From assembly GCA_026415215.1 (NCBI GenBank), contig JAOAHN010000076.1, forward strand, positions 1 to 35,743: 35,743 bases of DNA, written 5' to 3'. The notes under the pieces are model-generated. The model worked only from the letters and a program-made list of their open reading frames with translations. It was not told the DNA's origin and did no database searches. This DNA comes from Candidatus Hydrogenedentota bacterium. GTDB taxonomy: Bacteria > Hydrogenedentota > Hydrogenedentia > Hydrogenedentales > Hydrogenedentaceae. This document shows positions 17,146-25,220 of the stretch, in pieces (positions within the stretch are counted from its first letter, which is position 1; every line of letters begins with the position of its first letter). The position numbers and the translations under genes are program-made.

Positions 17146-18921
17146 ATGGAATTAACACACCGAACACTTACTACTCCCGATTGGCTGATGATAGTATTTT
17201 ATTTCGGGCTAATGCTTGGGGTAAGCGTTTATGTTTACAGATTTGTTCAAGAGGTAAAAGATTACTTTAAGGGCGGGAACCTAATCCCCTGGTGGCTAAG
17301 TGGTGTTTCGTTCTGGATGACCAGCTTCAGCGTAGCGGCATTTGTCTTCTACCCCTCTCTATGTTACAGATATGGCTGGGTAGGAATCACACTATTGTGG
17401 GTTGCTGTGCCCGCAACAATCTTTAGTGCATATATATTTGGATGGCGATGGAGACGATTAAGGGTAAGTAGTCCCGTGGAGTTTGTAGAGGAGAGGTATA
17501 ATCACACACTCAGACAAATATTCGTATGGCAAGGAGTTCCTGTGCGAATTGTAGATGATAGTATGAAACTTTTCGCTACAGGAAAGTTCGTGTCTGTGGT
17601 AACTCAACTCCCTATCGAGCACAGCATACTCTTAGTAGGCGGAATTATACTGATTTGTACTTTTCTTGGTGGATTATGGGCAGTAACTATAACCGATTTT
17701 ATTCAATTTCTGGTACTCGGTGCCGGGCTTTTTGTAATTTTACCTCTGTCAATTCACTACGCGGGCGGAATATTCAAAATCATAAACTCTCTACCAGAAG
17801 AATCTTTCAGAATTACACACGAAGAATATCCCTGGAGCTATGTATTACCACTGATCGTGCTATATGCTTTTTCGTGGAGCAGTATTAACTGGTCACTAAT
17901 CCAAAGATATTACTGTGTAAGAAATGAAAGGGAGGTAAAAAGAGTTGGGCTAACTGTAATACTTCTCTACATTATAGGTCCACCTATAATGTTTTTCCCT
18001 GCATTAGCCGGAAAGCTGATAGTCCCAGAATTAGAAGACGCAGGAAACATATACCCAATATTATGTGCAAAACTTTTACCAGCGGGGATGTTGGGATTGC
18101 TAATTTCCGCCATGTTCTCTGCTACCATGTCTACCTTGAGCAGTGATTATAATGTCTGTGCAAGTGTAATTACCCAAGATGTGTATCGAAGGATAATTAG
18201 GAAACACGCAAGTAATAAAGAACTTATATTAGTTGGTAGATTATCCACCTTGTTAGTGGGGATTATCGCACTGATTATTGCTATCTACCTTTCCAAAGGG
18301 AAGGCTGAAAATCTATTCAGAGTAATGGTCACACTTTTTGGTGTAGCAACTGGACCTGTTGCAGTGCCTATGATGTTAGGGATGCTCTCTAAAAGATACA
18401 CAGCAAAAAGTGCCATTACAGGATTCTGTGTCGGAACGCTTATAGGTCTACTGCTCCTCTATCTTCAAATGTTTGCTCCAACCCGAGATTTTGTAATAGG
18501 CATAAAGTGGATTGCAGAGAAGAAAGAATTCCTTATATGGTCCTTAAGATTAAAAATGGAAATCTTAATGTTCATCTGTACCACCGCTATTACCTACTTG
18601 GTAATGGAGGTTGGATCAATATTATCTCCAGCGACTTTTGAAGAAAAAGAAAGGATTAAAAAGTTTTTTGTAAAAATAGAAAAACCAGTCGGAGAATTAG
18701 AGGGAGATAAGGAAATTGCATATGCAAAAAGCAAAATCTCTCCCTACAAAATAGTTGGTTTTTGCGGAATAGTAATTGCATTACTTCTTGCCATAATTTC
18801 AAGTATATATACTAATGGCTTTGAGAGGCTCACCGGAATTATAGTATCTATCTTCTCATTAGTCGGTGGACTTATGTTTCTTACCTTTGAGGTCTTAACA
18901 TCAGGTAAGAAAATAAAGTAA
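17146..18921 (+). CDS. Sodium:solute symporter (SSS family)
   Basis: Inner-membrane sodium-coupled importer, here probably for a sugar or sugar derivative. 591 residues with about 13-14 hydrophobic helices. The N-terminal part has DYFKGGNLIPWWLSGVSFW (about 39-57), the conserved SSS pattern in which a -FxGGrxlpWW- loop precedes the helix with the sodium-site residues. SAMFSATMSTLSSDYN (about 318-333) matches the conserved TM8 sodium-binding segment rich in Ser/Thr. AGAGG lies 8 bases before the ATG at 17146. 38 bases after the TIM-barrel gene, so co-transcribed. Converges on the next gene with only 6 bases between stop codons. Confidence 0.9.
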   Translation: MELTHRTLTTPDWLMIVFYFGLMLGVSVYVYRFVQEVKDYFKGGNLIPWWLSGVSFWMTSFSVAAFVFYPSLCYRYGWVGITLLWVAVPATIFSAYIFGWRWRRLRVSSPVEFVEERYNHTLRQIFVWQGVPVRIVDDSMKLFATGKFVSVVTQLPIEHSILLVGGIILICTFLGGLWAVTITDFIQFLVLGAGLFVILPLSIHYAGGIFKIINSLPEESFRITHEEYPWSYVLPLIVLYAFSWSSINWSLIQRYYCVRNEREVKRVGLTVILLYIIGPPIMFFPALAGKLIVPELEDAGNIYPILCAKLLPAGMLGLLISAMFSATMSTLSSDYNVCASVITQDVYRRIIRKHASNKELILVGRLSTLLVGIIALIIAIYLSKGKAENLFRVMVTLFGVATGPVAVPMMLGMLSKRYTAKSAITGFCVGTLIGLLLLYLQMFAPTRDFVIGIKWIAEKKEFLIWSLRLKMEILMFICTTAITYLVMEVGSILSPATFEEKERIKKFFVKIEKPVGELEGDKEIAYAKSKISPYKIVGFCGIVIALLLAIISSIYTNGFERLTGIIVSIFSLVGGLMFLTFEVLTSGKKIK

Positions 18922-18927
18922 AAAATT

Positions 18928-19917
18928 TTAGTCTAAATGTATAGTTCCTTCTGAAATTAATCGAGTAGGAAAAGTTGAGTAGAGTTGAATGCGAAGAACC
19001 TTTGGTGAAGAGAAATACTCTCGAAGACAACCTACATCAACCAAAATAATTTCTCTTGAGCCCCGCATTAACTCTACATACGAAGAAATTAACTTAAAAA
19101 TAGATCCCATATCCCGCGACACACATTCTATTTGTGAAGAAAGTATATCACTACTATCCTGACCATCCAGGAGCTCCATCTTTAGTCTATAAACAGTTGG
19201 AGATTTAGCTAACTTATTAGGAACCTTGAGGAAGATCCTTGCATTCCATAAAGCATTATTCACTAAAACTATTTTGATAATCTCAGAATTCTCTTCTTTT
19301 TCTACCTGCATTTTAATTTGCAATTCATCAGGATAAAACATCAATATCCCTAAAATTGACATACTGATCAGTAAAGAGAAAAGTATAATTTGACCAGAGC
19401 TTGACAACAATATTTTCTTAAGTGGAAGAACAATAACTAAATGCAGAATGTCGGATAAACTTAATGGAGGTATCAATTTCACTAAGGATTCAGTATTAAC
19501 TGGCTCTTCGAACTTATCAAGTTTTCCATCTCTTATGGATTCACCAGACTGTGGAGAATTATGTGTGAAGGGTGGGGTTCTTGGGGATGCAAGAGATTCA
19601 TATACACTTAAAAAATTCCTATATCTATTTAGCTCAATGAGTATATCTTCTCTTTGCTTATACAATTGCTTATTAATCTGATTCGCCTTTTGAGGACTAT
19701 ACTCCCCCCTTTGAACTTTTTGAATTAAAGTATCTTGCTGAGTAGCGATTAATTCCAGAGAATAATATAAAAACTTTATTTTTTCTTGGCATTTCTTGTA
19801 AAGTTCTTGCTTTTGTTCCTCCCAATATTGAAGAGCCTGAAAATCGCCTCCCTCCCAAGCTCTATCCGCATTAGAAATAATCCATCGTAGTGTCTCGATA
19901 TTAGGTTCAAGGTCCAT
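18928..19917 (-). CDS. Unknown coiled-coil protein with one membrane helix
   Basis: Not recognised. From the ATG at 19917 it has 329 residues; a GTG start at 19956 would add 13 but lies inside pyrG. About residues 1-110 are charged, helical and probably coiled coil (QALQYWEEQKQELYKKCQEK; later KANQINKQLYKQREDILIEL). A Ser/Pro-rich linker follows, then a single hydrophobic helix (about 190-210, IILFSLLISMSILGILMFY) and a beta-rich C-terminal domain of about 120 residues. That layout suggests a cytoplasmic helical part, one membrane crossing and a periplasmic domain. The ATG overlaps the end of pyrG by 11 bases, implying translational coupling. Confidence 0.7.
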   Translation of the reverse strand: MDLEPNIETLRWIISNADRAWEGGDFQALQYWEEQKQELYKKCQEKIKFLYYSLELIATQQDTLIQKVQRGEYSPQKANQINKQLYKQREDILIELNRYRNFLSVYESLASPRTPPFTHNSPQSGESIRDGKLDKFEEPVNTESLVKLIPPLSLSDILHLVIVLPLKKILLSSSGQIILFSLLISMSILGILMFYPDELQIKMQVEKEENSEIIKIVLVNNALWNARIFLKVPNKLAKSPTVYRLKMELLDGQDSSDILSSQIECVSRDMGSIFKLISSYVELMRGSREIILVDVGCLREYFSSPKVLRIQLYSTFPTRLISEGTIHLD

Positions 19918-21595
19918 GGTTCTTCTTATATTCCAAGGCTGCACGGATAAAGGCACAAAATAAGGGTTGCGGTTTTAGTGGTGTACTCTTAAATTCAGGA
20001 TGAAATTGAGAAGCACAGAACCAAGGATGCAAATCTCTTTTAAGTTCTATGATTTCAACAAGTTCCTCCTCCTCACCATCAAGTAATTTTCGGTGGTGAA
20101 CCCCACTTACTATCATACCTGCCTCTTCAAACATTCTCCTATACTTATTATTAAATTCGTAACGATGTCTATGCCGTTCATACACAACAGGCTCTTTATA
20201 TGCCTCCGCAGCAATGGTGCCTGGCTTGATTTCACAAGAGTAAGCCCCCAAACGCATAGTTCCTCCAATTTGCTGTACACCTTTCTGCTCCGTAAGAAGA
20301 GAAATGACGGGGTAAGGTGTTGCTGGGTCTATCTCTGTTGTGTGCGCACCCTTCATACCAAGGAAATTTCTCGCAAACTCTATCACTGCTATTTGCATAC
20401 CAAAGCATATTCCAAAATATGGAATTTTATTTTCTCGAGCAAATCTCACTACATTTATCTTACCCTCTACACCTCGCCCACCAAATCCTGGTCCTACCAA
20501 AATACCATGATACCCTGCTAAAACATCCTCAGGGTTCTCATATTCCTCACAAGTAGGATCGAATCTTTTGCTATCTATCCATTCAAAAGAGACTTTACAA
20601 TTATTGGCAATACCCGCGTGAATAAAAGCCTCATTAATACTCTTATATGCATCGCCGTGCTTAGTGTACTTTCCTACTGCTGCAATTCTTACCTCCTCCT
20701 CTAAGGAGTTTAACTTATTCACCATATTTATCCACTGCGTAAGGTCACTCTCTCGAGGATCTAACCCCAGTATCTCAAGCACTGTTAAGTCAAAATTTTG
20801 CTCTTTGAAATTTAGAGGTATTAAATATACTGGAGAAATATCTGGAGCATTAATAATCCCCTTCCTTGGCACTTCGCAAAATAGGGCAACTTTGTCTATT
20901 TGCTCAGGTTCAAGAGACTTATCACCTGTCCTACAAATTATTACATTAGGCTGAATTCCAATATCCCTTAACGCCCTGACACTATGTTGAGTAGGCTTCG
21001 TCTTCAACTCATTCGCAGCCTCTATGTATGGGAGGTGAGTAACATGGATGAAACAGCAATTCTCGGGACCGACTTCCATCCTGAATTGACGAATAGCCTC
21101 CAAAAAGGGGAGACTCTCAATATCACCGACTGTTCCACCAATTTCTACAATAGCAATATCTACATCTTCATCCTCAGCTGTAAGCGCACGAATCCTGTTT
21201 TTTATCTCACCCGTTATGTGAGGTATAACTTGAACAGTCTTTCCACTATATGCACCTTCTCTTTCTTTCCGGATTACTGAGTAATATATGGCTCCAGTAG
21301 TTGTATTGCTCTTTTTTGTTAGCTTCGCATTGGTAAATCTCTGGTAATGACCTAAGTCGAGGTCTGTTTCAGCTCCATCATCAGTGACGAAGACTTCACC
21401 ATGTTCAAAAGGATTCATTGTGCCAGGGTCAACATTTATATAAGGGTCTATTTTCATCATTGCTATTTTATAGCCTCTTGACTCGAGCAAAAGTCCCAAA
21501 CTTGCAGAGGCTATGCCCTTGCCTACGGAAGAGACAACTCCACCCGTTACAAAAATATACTTTATCTTCCTTTTTTGAGATATATCTTCTGACAT
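19907..21595 (-). CDS. pyrG: CTP synthase
   Basis: Makes CTP from UTP, ATP and glutamine. The ATG at 21595 follows AGAGGTGA and sits one base after the kdsB stop; a GTG three codons upstream is less likely. 562 residues, usual length. The synthetase domain (about 1-275) begins FVTGGVVSSVGKGI (P-loop) and has the MKIDPYINVDPGTMNP and EHGEVFVTDDGAETDLDLGHYQRF signatures. The glutamine amidotransferase domain (about 300-555) has GICFGMQ with nucleophile Cys near 397 and FHPEFKS near the C-terminus. Placed directly after kdsB; CTP is the co-substrate of KdsB, so the pairing makes metabolic sense and is common in Gram-negative bacteria. Confidence 0.98.
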   Translation of the reverse strand: MSEDISQKRKIKYIFVTGGVVSSVGKGIASASLGLLLESRGYKIAMMKIDPYINVDPGTMNPFEHGEVFVTDDGAETDLDLGHYQRFTNAKLTKKSNTTTGAIYYSVIRKEREGAYSGKTVQVIPHITGEIKNRIRALTAEDEDVDIAIVEIGGTVGDIESLPFLEAIRQFRMEVGPENCCFIHVTHLPYIEAANELKTKPTQHSVRALRDIGIQPNVIICRTGDKSLEPEQIDKVALFCEVPRKGIINAPDISPVYLIPLNFKEQNFDLTVLEILGLDPRESDLTQWINMVNKLNSLEEEVRIAAVGKYTKHGDAYKSINEAFIHAGIANNCKVSFEWIDSKRFDPTCEEYENPEDVLAGYHGILVGPGFGGRGVEGKINVVRFARENKIPYFGICFGMQIAVIEFARNFLGMKGAHTTEIDPATPYPVISLLTEQKGVQQIGGTMRLGAYSCEIKPGTIAAEAYKEPVVYERHRHRYEFNNKYRRMFEEAGMIVSGVHHRKLLDGEEEELVEIIELKRDLHPWFCASQFHPEFKSTPLKPQPLFCAFIRAALEYKKNHGP

Positions 21596-21596
21596 A

Positions 21597-22382
21597 TCAA
21601 TCACCTCTTACTCTCATCTGTTCTTCCATAATCTTTCTAACTGTTTCTAACTCTTCAGGAGTATCCACTCCCAGAGCGTTATAATCGGTCTTAACCACTG
21701 CTATTTTATAGCCATTCTCTAAAACCCTAAGCTGTTCTAACTTTTCCAATCGTTCTAATCTCCCTTGTGGCAATTTGGTAATTCTTAACAGAAACTCTCG
21801 CCGGTATGCATAAATCCCTATGTGTTGCCAATAAACATCCTTTATCGCAGTCCTTTGAGATTCATCCCGAATATACGGTATCGGAGAGCGTGAAAAATAC
21901 AAGGCTATACCGTTTTTATCAAAAACTACTTTCACTATGTTTGGATTTTGTATCTTCTCCCATTCATTCAATGGCTTACAAGCAGTTGACATAGAAATCT
22001 CATTATCTTCAAGAAGAGGCGCAACTACGCTATCTATACACTCAGGAGGAAGGAGAGGTTCATCCCCTTGAACATTTACTATTATCTCCTCCTTTCTTGA
22101 ACTCGCCACCTCTGCTACGCGGTCGGTCCCACTCGGATGGAATGGACTCGTCATTACTACTGGGACTCCCAGTGGAGTGAGTGCACCTAATATCTTATCA
22201 TCATCAGTAGCAACAATAACTTCCTTGGCGCAACTCGCTTTTCGAGCCCGCGAATAGACATGATAAACAAGGGGGTAACCACATAAATCAACTAACATTT
22301 TCCCCGGGAATCGAGTTGAGGCATATCTGGCGGGAATCACAATTAAAACACCTCTTCCCGAAACTGACATAGCCTCAATCAT
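21597..22382 (-). CDS. kdsB: CMP-Kdo synthetase (3-deoxy-manno-octulosonate cytidylyltransferase)
   Basis: Activates Kdo with CTP for LPS inner-core synthesis. Core motifs are present: IVIPARYASTRFPGK (about residues 15-29), ATDDD, HPSGTDRVAE, NVQGDEPLL, YFSRSPIPY, HIGIYAYRREFL and LGVDTPEEL near the C-terminus. The start is uncertain: ATG at 22382 (used here), TTG at 22397 or ATG at 22370 are all in frame and none has a strong ribosome binding site. The stop codon lies one base before the pyrG ATG, so translation of the two is probably coupled. Its presence argues for a diderm with Kdo-containing lipopolysaccharide. Confidence 0.95.
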   Translation of the reverse strand: MIEAMSVSGRGVLIVIPARYASTRFPGKMLVDLCGYPLVYHVYSRARKASCAKEVIVATDDDKILGALTPLGVPVVMTSPFHPSGTDRVAEVASSRKEEIIVNVQGDEPLLPPECIDSVVAPLLEDNEISMSTACKPLNEWEKIQNPNIVKVVFDKNGIALYFSRSPIPYIRDESQRTAIKDVYWQHIGIYAYRREFLLRITKLPQGRLERLEKLEQLRVLENGYKIAVVKTDYNALGVDTPEELETVRKIMEEQMRVRGD

Positions 22383-22464
22383 AATCTCACATTCCAATTA
22401 GGTAGAAACTTATGCTCCCCATTAGCTCAATCAGCGTCGTCAAAATCTTAGTAGTTTGTATTTT

Positions 22465-22494
22465 AGAATATCATAAAAGAGAATTTTCATTCAA
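22465..22494 (-). promoter_or_regulatory. Possible promoter for kdsB-pyrG
   Basis: On the minus strand TTGAAT (22494-22489) and TATTCT (22470-22465) are 18 bases apart, in the 178-base gap after the DUF1844 gene. Both boxes match four of six consensus bases, so this is a weak call. Confidence 0.3.
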
Positions 22495-22560
22495 TAAGAA
22501 GAAGAAAATGAAATTATATAGTACCAACTAAACGAAGGAGAGGGAATTATCGGAGAAGAA

Positions 22561-23034
22561 CTACTTTTGGCTCTGATCGGAATTGGGTTTCACTATACCT
22601 GCCTGACGAAGCTGGGCTTCGTGATACTGTTGCATTCTAACTAAGTAAATTTCCTGAAGGCGCGAAATAGAGTTGTTTAAAAGACCCTCCTCTTGAGGAG
22701 TCAAATTTCCCTTTGTTTTTTCCCTCAAAACCATTAATAAATCAATGAAAAAGTGAGCTTGGTCAAGGTCTATGTAAACCTGTTGAGCCCCTTCAGGAGC
22801 AATGACTCCTAAAGCTATCATGGCATCAGTAGATAACATTCCAACTATAGCATCGAAAGAAGGCTTTAGCTCTTCTTCCTCTGCCACCTCCTGTTCCTTG
22901 CTCTTTTCTTCCTCTATTTTTTTCTTAATCTCCTCCTTTTCCCTTTGAACTCGAGACTTCCAATCTTCATCAACTATGATTTTTCTTTCTTCTTCACTCA
23001 CTTTCCGTTCCTTTATCCTTAAATCTGAAAACAA
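22561..23034 (-). CDS. DUF1844 protein
   Basis: 157 residues starting at TTG, with no better start in frame downstream of the preceding stop. Residues about 1-55 are highly charged and probably coiled coil (EEIKKKIEEEKSKEQEVAEE). The C-terminal part (about 58-145) matches DUF1844: FDAIVGMLSTDAMIALGVI, DLDQAHFFIDLLMVLREKTKGNLTPQEE and the closing SRLQEIYLVRM. The family is cytoplasmic, of unknown function, and often lies near translation genes. Here it follows a 29-residue basic ribosomal-type protein. A hairpin at 23046-23073 lies just before the start codon. Confidence 0.85.
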   Translation of the reverse strand: MFSDLRIKERKVSEEERKIIVDEDWKSRVQREKEEIKKKIEEEKSKEQEVAEEEELKPSFDAIVGMLSTDAMIALGVIAPEGAQQVYIDLDQAHFFIDLLMVLREKTKGNLTPQEEGLLNNSISRLQEIYLVRMQQYHEAQLRQAGIVKPNSDQSQK

Positions 23035-23045
23035 CTTTCTATAGA

Positions 23046-23073
23046 AGTGGGAGAGAACAAACTCCCTCCCACT
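23046..23073 (-). terminator. Stem-loop between the small basic gene and the DUF1844 gene
   Basis: Perfect 8-bp arms AGTGGGAG / CTCCCACT with a 12-base loop, 21 bases past the stop of the small basic gene and 12 bases before the DUF1844 start. The stem is the most GC-rich in the window. Only a short mixed T stretch follows on the minus strand, so it could be a leaky terminator, an attenuator or an mRNA-stability element. Confidence 0.45.
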
Positions 23074-23094
23074 CCTCTAAATTCAGAGAGCCAT

Positions 23095-23184
23095 TTACTT
23101 CTTCTTGTGACGGTTCAGACGTCTCTTTTTCTTCCTCTTATGCTTGTTAATTTTTCTCTTTCTTACTTTTCGTCCACCTGCCAC
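23095..23184 (-). CDS. 29-residue basic protein, AURKAIP1/COX24 (bS22/mS38-like)
   Basis: A tiny gene starting at GTG (MAGGRKVRKRKINKHKRKKR...) and ending NRHKKK. Over 60 % of the residues are Lys, Arg or His, and the pattern R-K-x-N-K-H-K-R-K-K matches the AURKAIP1/COX24 C-terminal family, which includes mitochondrial mS38 and the small bacterial ribosomal protein bS22. It probably binds rRNA of the small subunit. AAGGAG lies 8 bases before the GTG, supporting translation. It lies between ndk (43 bases upstream) and the DUF1844 gene. Homology rests on composition and pattern only because the protein is so short. Confidence 0.8.
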   Translation of the reverse strand: MAGGRKVRKRKINKHKRKKKRRLNRHKKK

Positions 23185-23227
23185 TTTTTATACTCCTTCT
23201 TCTTTAGAGAATTACACATTTAAATAA

Positions 23228-23686
23228 TTACATGCTGGTCATCCATTTGTCATCGCCAACGCTATATTCTACTATTTCCTCAGGTAAAAAATAAAGTGCG
23301 ATTTCTCTTTCCGCCGACTGGATAGAATCAGATGCATGTATCACATTCTTTTGAGTGATCAAAGCAAAATCGCCTCGGATTGTCCCCGGAGATGCTTCCA
23401 ATGGATTTGTAGATCCTACCATTGCGCGTATCTGAGAAACTGCTTCTTCCCCTTCCCAAACCATCTGAATTGTTGGACCAGAAATGATAAAATTAATTAA
23501 ACTTTCATAAAAATCTTTACCTTTGTGTTCAATATAATGTTCCTCAGCTTTTGCCCGAGTAAGAACTTGCATCTTAATAGCAACTAACTTGAATCCTCTT
23601 TGCTCTAATCTTTTTATACATTCGCCTACTAACTTTCTCGCTACACCATCAGGCTTAATCATAACAAAAGTTCTTTCCTTCGGCAT
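23228..23686 (-). CDS. ndk: Nucleoside diphosphate kinase
   Basis: Transfers gamma-phosphate between NTPs and NDPs through a phosphohistidine. The ATG at 23686 (MPKERTFVMIKPDGV) is chosen for its GGGAG/GGAGAG site and family fit; the longer frame back to 23728 adds an atypical N-terminus. 152 residues. KPDGVARKLVG (11-21), GPTIQMVWEG (70-79), the nucleotide-site RAMVGSTNPLEASPGTIRGD (87-106) and the active-site NVIHASDS with His117 are all present. First gene of the minus-strand run ndk - small basic protein - DUF1844 - kdsB - pyrG. Divergent from xylA. Confidence 0.97.
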   Translation of the reverse strand: MPKERTFVMIKPDGVARKLVGECIKRLEQRGFKLVAIKMQVLTRAKAEEHYIEHKGKDFYESLINFIISGPTIQMVWEGEEAVSQIRAMVGSTNPLEASPGTIRGDFALITQKNVIHASDSIQSAEREIALYFLPEEIVEYSVGDDKWMTSM

Positions 23687-23720
23687 ATCAAACTCTCCCC
23701 AAAAACTTTTTAATTTGTGA

Positions 23721-23734
23721 ACTAACAAAGGTTA
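23721..23734. repeat. Small inverted repeat in the ndk-xylA divergent region
   Basis: CTAAC / GTTAG with a 4-base centre, midway between two divergent genes. Possible -35 (TTGTGA, 23714-23719) and -10 (TAATAT, 23738-23743) boxes for xylA flank it at 18-base spacing. It is a candidate operator, but short. Confidence 0.25.
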
Positions 23735-23791
23735 GAGATAATATAACAATGCAAGGTAGATTAACAAAATTGAAGCAGAAGGAGGATGAAT

Positions 23792-25111
23792 ATGGCAAAA
23801 GAGTATTTTCCTGAAGTTAAAAAGCCAATTCAATATGAAGGTCCTGACTCTAAAAATCCGCTTGCATTTAAGCATTATAATCCCAAAGAAAAGGTCTTAG
23901 GAAAAACAATGGCTCAGCATCTCAGATTTGCTGTCTGCTACTGGCATACATTCCGTGGAAGTGGAGCTGATATGTTTGGTGCACCTACTTTTATAAGAAA
24001 TTTTAGGCAAAATCCAGATGAGATGCGGTGTGCAGAGGAAACTCTTTACGCCGCTTTTGAATTTTTTACCAAACTTGGAGTCGGTTTTTGGTGCTTCCAC
24101 GACACTGATATTGCACCAGAAGCAGATACACTTGCAGAAACAAATCGCAGACTTGACCACATAGTCAAGATTGCCAAAAAACTCCAAAAAGACACAGGCG
24201 TAAAACTGCTATGGGGCACCTGCAACCTATTTTCTCATCCGAGATTCATGGCAGGAGCAGCAACTAATCCATCACCTGAGGTTTTTGCATTTGCGGGGGG
24301 GAAAGTAAAAAAAGCTCTCGAGATAACCCACGAATTAGACGGTGCAGGATATGTATTCTGGGGAGGGAGAGAAGGTTACGACACTCTCCTAAATACTGAT
24401 ATGAAACGAGAACTTGACCATCTTGCTATGTTTCTACAAATGGCAGTAGATTACAAAAAGAAAATAGGTTTCAAGGGACAATTCTACATAGAGCCGAAAC
24501 CTAAAGAGCCGACAAAACATCAATATGACTTCGATTGTGCAAGTTGCTATGCGTTCTTGCAACACTATAAGCTTCTCGAACACTTTAAACTTAACATAGA
24601 GGCAAATCATGCTACCCTTGCAGGGCATACTTTCCATCACGAGTTGGCATTTGCAGCAGTACACGGGCTATTAGGTTCGGTAGACGCAAATCGTGGTGAT
24701 CTCCTACTCGGCTGGGACACCGACCAATTTCCTACAGACCTGTATGATACTACCCTCGCTATGTACATAATTCTTAAAGCAGGTGGATTTACCACGGGCG
24801 GGCTAAACTTCGATGCAAAGGTTAGAAGACAATCCATAGACACCTTAGACTTGTTCTATGCACACATTGGTGCCATGGATGCATTTGCAAGGGGACTTAA
24901 GATTGCAGCAAACTTAATCAAAGATAAGGTTTTTGAAAAAGCAGTCAAACAAAGATACGCAGGCTGGGACACTGACTTTGGAAAGAAAATAGAATCGGGC
25001 AAGATGGGCCTTGAGGAATTAGCCAAATATGCAGAAGAACACGGAGAACCGAAGATTCAAAGTGGCAAACAAGAACTCTTGGAAAATATCTTAAACGAAT
25101 ACATCAAATAA
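23792..25111 (+). CDS. xylA: Xylose isomerase (class II type)
   Basis: Interconverts D-xylose and D-xylulose in the cytoplasm using two divalent metals. Two in-frame ATGs are six bases apart. AAGGAGG abuts the first, so the second (23792) with 6-base spacing is chosen, giving 439 residues, the length of class II enzymes. Active-site blocks: [11 protein letters not shown] group with His103 and Asp106, [16 protein letters not shown] (188-203), [16 protein letters not shown] with metal Glu234, [12 protein letters not shown] with Glu270 and His273, and [19 protein letters not shown] with Asp298, Asp309 and Asp311. All expected catalytic residues appear present. No xylulokinase is adjacent. The product would feed the pentose phosphate pathway, where the transketolase-like enzyme may act. 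Confidence 0.98.
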   Translation: MAKEYFPEVKKPIQYEGPDSKNPLAFKHYNPKEKVLGKTMAQHLRFAVCYWHTFRGSGADMFGAPTFIRNFRQNPDEMRCAEETLYAAFEFFTKLGVGFWCFHDTDIAPEADTLAETNRRLDHIVKIAKKLQKDTGVKLLWGTCNLFSHPRFMAGAATNPSPEVFAFAGGKVKKALEITHELDGAGYVFWGGREGYDTLLNTDMKRELDHLAMFLQMAVDYKKKIGFKGQFYIEPKPKEPTKHQYDFDCASCYAFLQHYKLLEHFKLNIEANHATLAGHTFHHELAFAAVHGLLGSVDANRGDLLLGWDTDQFPTDLYDTTLAMYIILKAGGFTTGGLNFDAKVRRQSIDTLDLFYAHIGAMDAFARGLKIAANLIKDKVFEKAVKQRYAGWDTDFGKKIESGKMGLEELAKYAEEHGEPKIQSGKQELLENILNEYIK

Positions 25112-25160
25112 TCTACAATAACCTAATTACTCATGCTATTTAAAAATTTAATGGGGTAGT

Positions 25161-25189
25161 TTGTCGCTAAGAAAGAGAATTAGTAGTAT
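25161..25189 (+). promoter_or_regulatory. Possible promoter of the Nramp-like gene
   Basis: TTGTCG (25161-25166), 17-base spacer, TAGTAT (25184-25189), about 32 bases before the ATG at 25221. Each box matches four of six consensus bases. Confidence 0.35.
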
Positions 25190-25220
25190 ATTTGATATAA
25201 GAGATTAGGAGGATGAAAAT

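Noticed and set aside
22398..22560. Riboswitch or tRNA in the gap upstream of kdsB
   Set aside because: No cloverleaf or known riboswitch core is visible; only a weak promoter pair was seen.
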